DNA of 64,000 nt from Clostridia bacterium (GTDB lineage Bacteria; Bacillota; Clostridia; Oscillospirales; Acutalibacteraceae): positions 180,640 through 244,639 of the forward strand of contig JAFXBF010000011.1 in NCBI GenBank assembly GCA_017516745.1, read 5' to 3'. Shown here one piece after another: positions 44,345 through 52,726 of this stretch. Position 1 is the first letter of the stretch. The number at the start of each line of letters is the position of its first letter. The translations under genes were made by a program, and so were the position numbers. Below the pieces are notes generated by a model, which made no database searches, was not told the DNA's origin, and saw only the letters and a list, made by a program, of their open reading frames with translations.

Positions 44345-44930
44345 GGTAAAAGGCAGCCGTGTCAGCATCAGCTTTTTCTTCTTCTTTACCGTCTGCATTG
44401 CTCTGGTGCTGGATACCACAAACACCGCCGTGCTTACCCTCTTTGCCGCAGTAATTCACGAAAGCGGACACCTGTTTTGTATGCTTGCCTGCGGGGAAAA
44501 GCCGAGCAAGGTTTTTCTTGCCCCGTTCGGTATGTGCATAACCCGTTTCTCGGGCTGTAACCACCGAAGGGAAATGTGCATAGCCCTTGCAGGCCCTGTC
44601 GCCAACCTTTTTGCGGCGGCTGTAATGGCGGCGGTAATGTGTATCTGCGATTTGCACGGGCTGTTTAAACCCGTAGCCGTCAACGTCAGCCTTGCGGTTT
44701 TTAATCTTCTTCCCATTGAGCCTCTTGACTGCGGCAGAGCAATCAAATGCCGCCTGATGTGCCGTATGAATTCAGCAAAAGCTGAAAAAACGGTATTTAT
44801 AATCGGCATAATCTGCCTCATTCCTCTTTCTGCTTTCGGGTTTTATGTCCTCATAAGAAGCCGTTACAACATTACTCTGCTGCTTGCCAGCATTTATTTA
44901 TCCTTTACACTCTTGAAAAGACGTGAATAA
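44334..44930 (+). CDS. M50 site-2 protease, SpoIVFB-like
   Basis: 198 residues, nearly all hydrophobic segments. The zinc motif AVIHESGHLFCML (HExxH) is in the second helix and NLLPIEPLDCGRAI supplies the NxxPxxxxDG-type third ligand motif, with Cys instead of the first Gly context. Architecture and position after a LytM-type membrane partner fit SpoIVFB, which releases SigK in the mother cell. No sigK is present in this window. It begins within the last codons of the upstream gene, so the pair is translationally coupled; a radical-SAM gene follows after 40 nt. Confidence 0.82.
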   Translation: MTFKVKGSRVSISFFFFFTVCIALVLDTTNTAVLTLFAAVIHESGHLFCMLACGEKPSKVFLAPFGMCITRFSGCNHRREMCIALAGPVANLFAAAVMAAVMCICDLHGLFKPVAVNVSLAVFNLLPIEPLDCGRAIKCRLMCRMNSAKAEKTVFIIGIICLIPLSAFGFYVLIRSRYNITLLLASIYLSFTLLKRRE

Positions 44931-44970
44931 TCGTGTACAATGAAATGTACTTTTTATTTGGAGGACGTTT

Positions 44971-46845
44971 ATGCTTTCCGAAAGAATTGAAAGAATACTT
45001 CCGCTTGTCCAGAAGCCCGGCAGATATACGGGCGGCGAGCTTAACAGTATTGTAAAGGATAAAGAAAAAATCGACATCCGCTATGCCTTCTGTTTTCCCG
45101 ATACCTATGAAGTAGGTATGTCACATCTCGGTATCAAGATTCTCTATTCGCTTGTCAACGAAAGGGAGGATGCCTGGTGTGAGCGTGTTTTTGCACCGTG
45201 GGTTGATATGGAGGAGAAGATGCGTGAAAACGGCATACTTCTCTACGGCCTTGAAAGCGGCGACCCGATAAAGGATTTCGACCTTATCGGCTTTACTCTG
45301 CAATATGAAATGAGCTATTCCAACGTGCTGAATATGCTCGACCTTGCAGGTCTGCCCATTTACGCTAGGGACAGAAAAGACCTTGCGCCTATTGTTGTTG
45401 CAGGCGGTCCGTGTGTATGTAACGCAGAGCCTATGGCAGACTTTTTTGATATTATGCTCCCCGGTGAGGGTGAGGAGGTCACAAACGACCTTATAGACCT
45501 GCTCAAAATTCACAAGGCAAAGGGCTCGACAAAGCAGGAATTTCTGCTCGAGGCGGCTAAAATCAAGGGCGTATATGTGCCCTCACTTTATGATATAGAA
45601 TATAATGAGGACAATACCGTAAAGGCAATAAAGCCGCTCGCCACAGCACCCGAAAGGGTTGAAAAAAGAATAGTCAGCGACCTTGATAAGGTATATTTCC
45701 CCGAAACCTTTATCGTGCCCTCTGTTGAAATTATTCACGACAGAACGGTTGCCGAAATTTTCCGTGGTTGTATCCGTGGCTGCCGCTTCTGTCAGGCAGG
45801 ATATATCTACCGCCCGATAAGAGAAAAGACGGCTGAAACTGTTAACCGTGACTGTAAGCGCATTTGTGATTCAACGGGCTATGACGAGGTATCGTTATGC
45901 TCGCTGAGCACGAGCGACTATACCGAGCTTGAGCCGCTTCTCAATAAGCTGCTTGACTGGACTGTTGAGGACAGGGTCAATATAGCTCTGCCTTCGCTTC
46001 GTGCGGACAACTTTTCAAGAGAGCTTTCCGAGCGCCTTGCTTCCGTAAGAAGAAGCGGTCTCACCTTTGCGCCCGAAGCAGGCTCACAGCGTATGCGTGA
46101 CGTAATCAACAAAAATCTCACCGAAGAAGAAATACTTTCCGCCGCAAGAAAGGCATTCGATGCAGGCTGGACAAGCGTCAAGCTCTACTTTATGCTCGGT
46201 CTGCCTACAGAAACGGATGAGGATATCGTTGCCATAGCACAGCTTGCACAGAAGGTGGTAGACGAATTCTACCGCAACCCCAACAAGCCCAAGGGCAAGG
46301 GTGTCAATGTCAGTATCAGTGTTGCTCCCTTTGTGCCAAAGCCCTTCACGCCTTTCCAGTGGGAGGGTCAGAACAGCAAGGAAGAGCTTCTTCGCAAGCA
46401 GCAGCTTGTTATCAGCAGCCTTACAAGCCGCAAAATCTCACTCACACGCCACAATACGGATATGAGCTTCCTTGAGGGTGTGTTTGCAAGAGGTGACAGA
46501 CGCCTTTCCGCCGTTATCGAAGCCGCCTGGAAAAGAGGCTGTAAGCTCGACGGCTGGGATGAGTGCTTCCGACTCGACGACTGGATGGCAAGCTTTGACG
46601 ACTGCGGCATAGACCCGACCTTCTATGCAGGCAGAGAAAGAAGCCTCGACGAAATCCTGCCGTGGGATCATCTTGATTACGGCGTAACCAAGAACCATTT
46701 AATCAGAGAATACAGCAAGGCACACAACAACGAAACAACACCGCATTGCCGTGAAAAATGCTCTGGCTGCGGTGCAAACAAAATCAACGGAGGTGAATGC
46801 GATGCGTTGCGTAAGAGTAGTGCTTGCCAAAAAGGGCAGGGCTAA
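44971..46845 (+). CDS. B12-binding-type radical SAM protein, TIGR03960 family
   Basis: 624 residues. An N-terminal B12-binding-like region (RYAFCFPDTYEVGMSHLGIKILY) precedes the radical SAM core with the cluster motif GCIRGCRFCQAGYIYRP (CxxxCxxC), the conserved RADNFS stretch and the glycine-rich LTFAPEAGSQRMR. The C-terminal part ends with CREKCSGCGANKINGGEC, a cysteine cluster possibly for a second iron-sulfur site. Function unknown; conserved with the TIGR03936 partner whose start lies inside its 3' end. Confidence 0.93.
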   Translation: MLSERIERILPLVQKPGRYTGGELNSIVKDKEKIDIRYAFCFPDTYEVGMSHLGIKILYSLVNEREDAWCERVFAPWVDMEEKMRENGILLYGLESGDPIKDFDLIGFTLQYEMSYSNVLNMLDLAGLPIYARDRKDLAPIVVAGGPCVCNAEPMADFFDIMLPGEGEEVTNDLIDLLKIHKAKGSTKQEFLLEAAKIKGVYVPSLYDIEYNEDNTVKAIKPLATAPERVEKRIVSDLDKVYFPETFIVPSVEIIHDRTVAEIFRGCIRGCRFCQAGYIYRPIREKTAETVNRDCKRICDSTGYDEVSLCSLSTSDYTELEPLLNKLLDWTVEDRVNIALPSLRADNFSRELSERLASVRRSGLTFAPEAGSQRMRDVINKNLTEEEILSAARKAFDAGWTSVKLYFMLGLPTETDEDIVAIAQLAQKVVDEFYRNPNKPKGKGVNVSISVAPFVPKPFTPFQWEGQNSKEELLRKQQLVISSLTSRKISLTRHNTDMSFLEGVFARGDRRLSAVIEAAWKRGCKLDGWDECFRLDDWMASFDDCGIDPTFYAGRERSLDEILPWDHLDYGVTKNHLIREYSKAHNNETTPHCREKCSGCGANKINGGECDALRKSSACQKGQG

Positions 46846-47458
46846 ATACACATCTCACCTTGATATGCAAAGGTGTATGATGCGTGCCGTGCGCCGTGCA
46901 GGTATTGACCTGTGGTATACGGAGGGCTTCAACCCTCATCCTTATGTAACCTTTGCGCTGCCTCTGCCTCTGGGCGTAGAGAGTGACGGCGAACCCGTTG
47001 ATATCCGCCTTGAGGGTGATATTTCCAACTCCGAGGTAAAAAGAAAGCTCAATCCTGTTCTGCCCGAGGGTATAGAGGTTGTCCGTGTTGAAAACGCTGT
47101 CAGCAAACCCGGCGATATTGCCTTTGCAAAGTACAATATCGTAATTTACGGCTTTGAAGGCGCAAAGGAAAAAATACTTTCAGCTCTTGCTTCGGGTAAC
47201 CTTCCTGCCGAAAAAACGGGTAAATCGGGCAGACACAAGGTTACAAAGCAGGTCAACATTGCCGAAATGATGGGGGACTACTCCGTAGAAGAAAACGGTG
47301 AATTTGTTGAAATAGACATTGTTCTTGCTGCAGGAAGTACAAAAAACGCAAGTCCGTTTCTGCTTCTTGATGCGCTTTCAACGGTCATAGGTGAGAGCAT
47401 AGAATACAAGAATATCACCCGTAAAGGAATTTTACTTGCAAACCTTGAAAAATTTTAA
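46802..47458 (+). CDS. TIGR03936 family radical-SAM-linked protein (DUF2344)
   Basis: 218 residues. The opening VRVVLAKKGRAKYTSHLDMQRCMMRAVRRAGIDLWYTEGFNPHPYVTFALPLPLGVESDGEPVDI is the DUF2344 signature. It overlaps the TIGR03960 gene by 44 nt; the ATG at 46802 lies 8 nt after GGAGG, both inside the upstream gene. The pair usually sits next to rng or rplU in Clostridia, whereas here rplS follows. Exact reaction unknown. Confidence 0.93.
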   Translation: MRCVRVVLAKKGRAKYTSHLDMQRCMMRAVRRAGIDLWYTEGFNPHPYVTFALPLPLGVESDGEPVDIRLEGDISNSEVKRKLNPVLPEGIEVVRVENAVSKPGDIAFAKYNIVIYGFEGAKEKILSALASGNLPAEKTGKSGRHKVTKQVNIAEMMGDYSVEENGEFVEIDIVLAAGSTKNASPFLLLDALSTVIGESIEYKNITRKGILLANLEKF

Positions 47459-47466
47459 AAAAACAC

Positions 47467-47495
47467 TTGCATTTTGGAAATGTTTGTGTTAATAT
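47467..47495 (+). promoter_or_regulatory. SigA-type promoter of rplS
   Basis: TTGCAT (47467-47472), a 17-nt spacer, TAATAT (47490-47495), giving a long 5' leader of about 135 nt. Confidence 0.7.
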
Positions 47496-47501
47496 ACTTT
47501 A

Positions 47502-47636
47502 GCGTTTGTTATCCGTCGTTATCCAAAGACGGGAATTAATGCAAAAAACATTAATGCTGGCGGTCCTCTTTCAAATGCTTTTTCACAAAGTATAGTTGTT
47601 ACGAACGCCTGAAAATTTATTTGGAGGAAAATCAAG
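47502..47636 (+). ncRNA. Structured rplS 5' leader (L19 leader candidate)
   Basis: The untranslated region contains ATTAATG, seven A/C bases, CATTAAT (47535-47555), a clear hairpin closed by neighbouring GACGGG and CGGTC segments. A ribosomal-protein L19 leader is known in low-GC Gram-positive bacteria; identity with that family is inferred from position and length only. Confidence 0.45.
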
Positions 47637-47981
47637 ATGGACGCATTGAAACTCATTGCACAGGACAGCATCAAGGCAGAAAAGCCCGTTGCTGAAGTCG
47701 GCGACACAGTAAGAGTCGATGTTAAGATTCGCGAAGGCGAAAGAGAAAGAATTCAGGCTTTCGAAGGTATCGTTATTGCTCACAAGGGCAGCGGTGTTTC
47801 TGAAACCTTCACAGTCCGCCGTGTTTCCTACGGTGTAGGTATCGAGAGAGTATTCCCTGTTCACTCTCCCAACGTTGACAAGGTCACAACAATCAGAAAA
47901 GGTAAGGTTCGCAGAGCAAAGCTCTACTACCTTCGTGACAGAGTCGGTAAGGCTGCAAAGGTTAAGCAGGATCTTAAATAA
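47637..47981 (+). CDS. rplS: 50S ribosomal protein L19
   Basis: 114 residues, complete. Bridges the two ribosomal subunits near the interface. The sequence [63 protein letters not shown] is diagnostic. GGAGGAAAATC precedes the ATG. It is expressed from its own promoter and long leader and ends at a terminator that overlaps the next promoter. The usual upstream partner trmD is not here. Confidence 0.98.
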   Translation: MDALKLIAQDSIKAEKPVAEVGDTVRVDVKIREGERERIQAFEGIVIAHKGSGVSETFTVRRVSYGVGIERVFPVHSPNVDKVTTIRKGKVRRAKLYYLRDRVGKAAKVKQDLK

Positions 47982-48006
47982 GCTAAAAATTTCTCAACAA
48001 AAAACG

Positions 48007-48037
48007 GGAACAAGTCTTGTACTTGTTCCTTTTTTTT
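48007..48037 (+). terminator. Terminator of rplS
   Basis: GGAACAAGT/ACTTGTTCC perfect 9-bp stem with a 5-nt loop and eight T. The 3' arm contains the -35 of the next promoter. Confidence 0.92.
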
Positions 48038-48045
48038 GCTATAAT
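48017..48045 (+). promoter_or_regulatory. Promoter of signal peptidase I embedded in a terminator
   Basis: TTGTAC (48017-48022), a 17-nt spacer, TATAAT (48040-48045). Initiation near 48051-48053 would coincide with the ATG at 48051, so the transcript would be leaderless or start after that codon. Confidence 0.6.
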
Positions 48046-48050
48046 GTAAA

Positions 48051-48725
48051 ATGAGCGATTTTATAGGTATCTATAACCGTTCAAAAAGGAATTATGAAAA
48101 AGAATCAGCAGGTGACACTTTGAAAATTACCGAATACCGTAAATATTACGACGAGCCTGTTGCGCCCGTGCCCGAAGCTCAGGCACGCTCAAAAAGCCGT
48201 GCGGCAGGTATGTTTGAATGGGCTCAGTCGGTCGTGGTTGCAATATGCGTGCTGTTTATTGTGTTTACATTTATTCTGCGCCCCGTCAAGGTTGTGGGCG
48301 ACTCAATGCTTCCCACGCTTCAGGACGGCAACTGGCTCATAATAACAGCGTTTGACCTTTCACCCGATTACGGGGATATAATTGTTTCAACCCAGCCCAA
48401 CAAAACCCAGTCGGGTGAGCCCGTTATCAAGCGTGTTATCGCAACGGGCGGACAGACTGTGGATATTGATTTTGACAACGGCATTGTCTATGTGGACGGC
48501 AAAGCATTGGACGAGCCCTATATCAAGGACCCGACCTACAGAAGCTTTGATGTTTCTTTTCCGCTTACCGTGCCCGAAGGCTACCTTTTCGTAATGGGCG
48601 ACAACCGCAACGACTCTCTTGACAGCCGTACAACACGCATCGGTCTTGTTGATGTGCGTTATGTGCTGGGCAGTGTGAGAATGAGGGTTATGCCGTTTGA
48701 AACAAACTTTATGAATGAAGGGTGA
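48051..48725 (+). CDS. lepB: Signal peptidase I (first copy)
   Basis: Membrane serine protease removing Sec signal peptides. Up to 224 residues: one N-terminal membrane helix (SVVVAICVLFIVFTFIL, about 62-78), GDSMLPTLQDGNWLI with the catalytic Ser, VIKRVIATGGQTVDID with the general-base Lys, and MGDNRNDSLDSR. The frame opens with the ATG at 48051, which has no ribosome site; the TTG at 48120 follows AGGTGA by 4 nt and overlaps the stop of a 9-codon mini-ORF, so translation may begin there instead, without loss of any domain. A second, shorter paralogue lies downstream. Confidence 0.93.
   Translation: MSDFIGIYNRSKRNYEKESAGDTLKITEYRKYYDEPVAPVPEAQARSKSRAAGMFEWAQSVVVAICVLFIVFTFILRPVKVVGDSMLPTLQDGNWLIITAFDLSPDYGDIIVSTQPNKTQSGEPVIKRVIATGGQTVDIDFDNGIVYVDGKALDEPYIKDPTYRSFDVSFPLTVPEGYLFVMGDNRNDSLDSRTTRIGLVDVRYVLGSVRMRVMPFETNFMNEG
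48094..48123 (+). CDS. Possible 9-codon leader peptide of lepB
   Basis: ATG at 48094 after AAAAAGGAATT opens MKKNQQVTL followed by TGA at 48121-48123, which overlaps the in-frame TTG of lepB at 48120-48122. This geometry would couple translation of the two. Too short to prove from sequence. Confidence 0.35.
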   Translation: MKKNQQVTL

Positions 48726-48730
48726 TGAGT

Positions 48731-48754
48731 ATAATCCGAACGGGTTCGGATTAT
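48731..48754. other. Perfect hairpin between the two signal peptidase genes
   Basis: ATAATCCGAA/TTCGGATTAT, 10-bp stem and a 4-nt loop, without a T run. It may be an mRNA-processing or stability element rather than a terminator. Confidence 0.45.
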
Positions 48755-48784
48755 GCTTGCCACCCTACCAAAGGAGTCAGATAA

Positions 48785-49387
48785 ATGAACGAAGAACTTG
48801 AAATTAGTACGGGGATGCAGGAAACCGAGCCTGCACCCGAAAAGCGTACCTTTGCACAGCTGCTTGTTGATTTTGTTTCCGTAATAGCTTCATCCATTGT
48901 TGCCATTATGATTATATTCACCTTTGTTTTCCGCATTGTCGGTGTCAGCGGCCCTTCAATGATGAATACGCTTCACAACGGCGACTGGCTTCTGGTTTCC
49001 GCTTTTTTAACCGAGCCCGAAAGAGGCGATATTGTTATCGTCACCCAGCCCAATTCGTTTAATGAGCCCATAGTCAAGCGTGTTATTGCCGTGGGCGGCG
49101 ACACAATAGATATTGATTTTGAGTCCGCTACCGTTTATATCAACGGCGAGGTACTCAACGAGCCTTACCTCGGCTCACCCACAACAACAGACGAGCTTGC
49201 CTGGGAATATCCTCTTACTCTTAAGGAGGGTCAGGTTTTCGTAATGGGCGACAACCGCCAGCATTCAACCGACAGCCGTTCACCCGATATCGGTCTTATT
49301 GACGAAAACTATATCCTCGGTCAGGTAATGGTCAGGTTTTCACCCGTATCAAGCTTTAAATTTTTCGGTGATTACGATTATGAATGA
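48785..49387 (+). CDS. lepB: Signal peptidase I (second copy)
   Basis: 200 residues. A short acidic N terminus, membrane helix (VIASSIVAIMIIFTFVFRIVGV), GPSMMNTLHNGDWLL with the catalytic Ser, VKRVIAVGGDTIDIDFES with the Lys, and MGDNRQHSTDSR. Similar to the upstream copy but diverged throughout, so an old duplication. AAAGGAG precedes the ATG. The last codons overlap the start of ylqF by 8 nt, so these are co-transcribed. Confidence 0.95.
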   Translation: MNEELEISTGMQETEPAPEKRTFAQLLVDFVSVIASSIVAIMIIFTFVFRIVGVSGPSMMNTLHNGDWLLVSAFLTEPERGDIVIVTQPNSFNEPIVKRVIAVGGDTIDIDFESATVYINGEVLNEPYLGSPTTTDELAWEYPLTLKEGQVFVMGDNRQHSTDSRSPDIGLIDENYILGQVMVRFSPVSSFKFFGDYDYE

Positions 49388-50243
49388 TACACAAAAACAG
49401 GTAGTGCAGTGGTTTCCGGGTCATATGGCGAAAACACGCAGGCTTATCAAAGAAAGTCTGCCGCTTGTCGATGCCGTAACGGAGCTTTTAGATGCACGTG
49501 TGCCTGTGTCAAGCCGCAATCCCGAGCTTGACGAGATGACGGGTAAAAAGCCCAGAATTATTCTGCTCAATAAATGCGATATGGCAGACGAAAGAGCAAC
49601 CAAGCTCTGGCTTGACTATTTCAATTCCAACGGTGCCGCCGCAATTGCTGTTGACTGCCGCAGCGGAAAAGGTCTGAACAACTACCGTCCGCTTGTGCGC
49701 AAGGTGCTTGCCGACAAAATCCGCTCCAACGAAGAAAAAGGCATGGCAGGCAAGCCTCTTCGTATGATGGTTGTCGGAATTCCCAACACGGGTAAATCCT
49801 CGTTTATCAACCGTATGGCAGGCTCAAACCGTGCCAAGGTTGCGGATAAGCCGGGTGTCACACGCAGCAACCAGTGGTTTGCAATCGGCAACGGCATTGA
49901 GCTTCTCGATACCCCCGGTGTCCTCTGGCCGAAATTTGACGACCCTGCCGTGGGCGATAAGCTCTCCTTTATCGGCTCGGTCAAGGATGAGGTTGTCGAT
50001 GCCGAAACAATGGCTGTGCGCCTTATCGAAGTCCTTGCCAGGGACTACCGTGAATTGCTGCTTGAACGCTATAAGCTCGGCAGCATTGACGGGCTTGAAA
50101 CCTACGAAATCCTTGAGCTTATAGGCAGAAAAAGAGGTATGCTTATCAGCAGGGGAGAGATAGATACCCAGCGTGCCGCAGTAACCCTGCTCGATGAATA
50201 CAGGGCAGGCAGGCTCGGCAAAATCACACTCGAAAGGCCGTGA
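49380..50243 (+). CDS. ylqF: Ribosome biogenesis GTPase YlqF (RbgA)
   Basis: 288 residues, circularly permuted GTPase needed for late 50S subunit assembly. The permuted motif order is visible: LLNKCD (G4) at about residue 60, then GIPNTGKSSFIN (G1) and DTPG (G3), with WFPGHMAKTRR at the start, which is typical of the family. The ATG at 49380 is preceded by CGGTGATT; a GTG at 49368 is in frame but further from a ribosome site. It starts the ylqF-rnhB-yraN cluster found in many Firmicutes. Confidence 0.96.
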   Translation: MNDTQKQVVQWFPGHMAKTRRLIKESLPLVDAVTELLDARVPVSSRNPELDEMTGKKPRIILLNKCDMADERATKLWLDYFNSNGAAAIAVDCRSGKGLNNYRPLVRKVLADKIRSNEEKGMAGKPLRMMVVGIPNTGKSSFINRMAGSNRAKVADKPGVTRSNQWFAIGNGIELLDTPGVLWPKFDDPAVGDKLSFIGSVKDEVVDAETMAVRLIEVLARDYRELLLERYKLGSIDGLETYEILELIGRKRGMLISRGEIDTQRAAVTLLDEYRAGRLGKITLERP

Positions 50244-50249
50244 CATAAT

Positions 50250-50846
50250 ATGCCCGATTACGAATACGAAGCAAGGGCAGCCGAAAACGGTTATACAGCC
50301 GTGTGCGGTGTCGATGAAGCAGGCAGAGGTCCGCTTGCAGGTCCCGTTTGTGCCGCTGCGGTAATACTGCCGCAGGGCTTGGTTATAGAAGGTCTTAACG
50401 ATTCGAAAAAGCTCAGCGAAAAGAAGCGTGAAATGCTATACGATAAGGTTATCGAAAACGCTCTTGCGTGGTCCGTTGCCTTTGCAAGCGAAGCGGAAAT
50501 TGACGAAATCAATATCCTTCAGGCAACCTTTTTGGCAATGAAAAGAGCAGTTGAAAGTCTGCCGATAAAAGCCGATTATGCGCTGATTGACGGCAACCGT
50601 ATGCCGGCGCTTGACATAAACGGTGAAACGGTTATCAAGGGCGACTCGCTTTCAATGAGCATTGCCGCCGCCTCAATAATCGCAAAGGTTACCCGTGACA
50701 GACTGATGCTTGAAATTGACAAGGAATATCCGCAGTATCTCTTTTCACAGCACAAGGGCTACGGCACGGCGTTACATTACGAAATGCTTGAAAAGCACGG
50801 CGTATCACCCGTGCACAGACGTTCGTTCCTTAAAAAGATATTATGA
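50250..50846 (+). CDS. rnhB: Ribonuclease HII
   Basis: 198 residues. Cleaves RNA in RNA:DNA hybrids and at single ribonucleotides in DNA. VCGVDEAGRGPLAGPVCAAAV holds the first catalytic Asp-Glu, LIDGN a further catalytic Asp, and GDSLSMSIAAASIIAKVTRDRLM the conserved serine-alanine helix. 6 nt after ylqF and overlapping yraN by 4 nt (ATGA), so translationally coupled. Confidence 0.97.
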   Translation: MPDYEYEARAAENGYTAVCGVDEAGRGPLAGPVCAAAVILPQGLVIEGLNDSKKLSEKKREMLYDKVIENALAWSVAFASEAEIDEINILQATFLAMKRAVESLPIKADYALIDGNRMPALDINGETVIKGDSLSMSIAAASIIAKVTRDRLMLEIDKEYPQYLFSQHKGYGTALHYEMLEKHGVSPVHRRSFLKKIL

Positions 50847-51202
50847 ATGTTAAAAGAATAAAGGGCGATATCGGCGAGGAATACACCCGGAAACGCCTTG
50901 CAAGAAGGTTTTATAAAATACTTGATACCAACTATTCCTGCCGCTTCGGCGAAATTGATATTATCGCCCGTAAGGGTGAATATATCTGCTTTGTCGAGGT
51001 CAAAACACGTTCAGTAAATGCCGTGGAAAGACCGGTTGCGGCGGTAGATTATAATAAACAGCGCAGAATACTTACAACTGCACAGCATTATCTTTTGTCT
51101 CACCCGACCGATTTACAGCCACGTTTCGATATAGCGGAGGTTATCACCGAGTCGGACAAAGTAAAAGAATTTAACTATATAGAAAATGCTTTCGGAGAAT
51201 AA
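50843..51202 (+). CDS. yraN: YraN (UPF0102) family endonuclease-like protein
   Basis: 119 residues with the PD-(D/E)XK-like nuclease fold: GDIGEEYTRKRLARR, CRFGEIDIIARKG and FVEVKTRS (Glu-x-Lys) reproduce the family motif pattern. Its biological role is not established; it is consistently next to rnhB, as here with a 4-nt overlap. Confidence 0.93.
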   Translation: MNVKRIKGDIGEEYTRKRLARRFYKILDTNYSCRFGEIDIIARKGEYICFVEVKTRSVNAVERPVAAVDYNKQRRILTTAQHYLLSHPTDLQPRFDIAEVITESDKVKEFNYIENAFGE

Positions 51203-51224
51203 TTTAAAGGTGGTCTTTAATTTG

Positions 51225-52721
51225 ATGTACACAAGCACAAGAGACAATTCCGTTAAGGTAACGGCCGCACAGGCTATTGCCAACGGTATCTCAAAGGATG
51301 GCGGACTTTTTGTTCCCACCGAAATTCCCACACTCACACTTGACGAGCTCAAGGAGCTGGTCGGTATGGATTATCAGGGCAGAGCAGTAAAGGTGCTCGG
51401 CAAATATCTGTCCGATTTCACTGCCGAAGAGCTTGTCGATTGCGTAAGCGGTGCTTACGGCGGCGGTAAATTCAGCAGCGATAAAACCGCTCCCGTCGTA
51501 AAGCTCGACGACAGCGCATATATTCAGGAGCTCTGGCACGGCCCTACCTGTGCATTCAAGGATATGGCTCTCCAGATTCTTCCTCACCTTCTCACCCGTG
51601 CGGCAAGCAAAACAGTCGGCGACAAGCAGATTGTTATTCTCGTTGCCACTTCCGGCGATACAGGTAAGGCTGCACTTGAAGGCTTCAAGGATGTTCCCAA
51701 CACAAAGATTCTCGTTTTCTATCCGTCAGACGGTGTCAGCGTAATGCAGAAGCTCCAGATGGTAACTCAGGAAGGCAATAATGTCGGCGTATGTGCAATC
51801 AAGGGCAATTTTGACGATGCGCAGAGCGGCGTAAAGGCTATCTTCACAAGCCCCGATGTTGCAAACCTCCTTGAAGATAACGGTATGCAGTTCTCCTCTG
51901 CAAACTCCATCAACTGGGGCAGACTTGCTCCCCAGATTGTCTACTATATTTCCGCTTACTGTGACCTTGTTGAGCAGGGTGCAATCAAGCTTGGCGACAA
52001 GATGAACGTTGCCGTTCCCACAGGTAACTTCGGCAATATCCTTGCCGCTTACTATGCAAAGGAAATGGGTCTGCCCGTAGGCAAGCTCATCTGTGCCTCC
52101 AACGCAAACAACGTTCTCACAGACTTCCTTTCAGACGGCACTTACGACAGAAACCGTAATTTCTTTACAACAATTTCACCCTCAATGGATATCCTTATTT
52201 CCTCCAACCTTGAGCGCCTTCTCTATATCCTCAGCGGCGGTGACGACAAGAAGGTCGGCGGCTATATGTCCGAGCTTTCAAAGAACGGCAAGTACACTGT
52301 GGATGCCGATATTCTTGAGAAAATCAAGGCTGTCTTCTCCGCAGGCTGCTGCGACGACGAGCAGACCAAGGCAACAATCGGCTCTGTCTATGCTGATAAG
52401 AAGTATCTTTGCGACACCCATACAGCAGTTGCCGTCAAGGTTTACGACGAATACCGCAAGGCTACGGGTGACAACACACCCACAATCATCGCTTCCACTG
52501 CAAGCCCGTTCAAGTTTACCGCAAGCGTTCTTTCCGCAATCAATCCCGCACTTGTTGAGGGCGAGGAATACGAAATGGCAAAGGTGCTTGCAGACGAAAC
52601 GGGCGTGCCCTGTCCCGTACAGCTTACCGGCCTTGAAAACAAGGAAATCCGTTTCTCCTCCGTTATCGATAAAACGGAAATGTACGGCGCAGTTTACAAT
52701 ATGTTAGGCATTGAGGGCTGA
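51225..52721 (+). CDS. thrC: Threonine synthase
   Basis: 498 residues, PLP enzyme converting O-phosphohomoserine to threonine. YTSTRDNSVKVTAAQAIANGISKDGGLFVP at the N terminus, the PLP lysine in HGPTCAFKDMALQIL, ATSGDTGKAALEGF (phosphate loop) and VPTGNFGNILAAYYAKEMGLP identify it. The ATG at 51225 is chosen for family alignment, with AAAGGTGG 10 nt upstream; a longer frame to 51186 overlaps yraN and is unlikely. A metallophosphoesterase gene follows after 5 nt. Confidence 0.96.
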   Translation: MYTSTRDNSVKVTAAQAIANGISKDGGLFVPTEIPTLTLDELKELVGMDYQGRAVKVLGKYLSDFTAEELVDCVSGAYGGGKFSSDKTAPVVKLDDSAYIQELWHGPTCAFKDMALQILPHLLTRAASKTVGDKQIVILVATSGDTGKAALEGFKDVPNTKILVFYPSDGVSVMQKLQMVTQEGNNVGVCAIKGNFDDAQSGVKAIFTSPDVANLLEDNGMQFSSANSINWGRLAPQIVYYISAYCDLVEQGAIKLGDKMNVAVPTGNFGNILAAYYAKEMGLPVGKLICASNANNVLTDFLSDGTYDRNRNFFTTISPSMDILISSNLERLLYILSGGDDKKVGGYMSELSKNGKYTVDADILEKIKAVFSAGCCDDEQTKATIGSVYADKKYLCDTHTAVAVKVYDEYRKATGDNTPTIIASTASPFKFTASVLSAINPALVEGEEYEMAKVLADETGVPCPVQLTGLENKEIRFSSVIDKTEMYGAVYNMLGIEG

Positions 52722-52726
52722 TTTGA

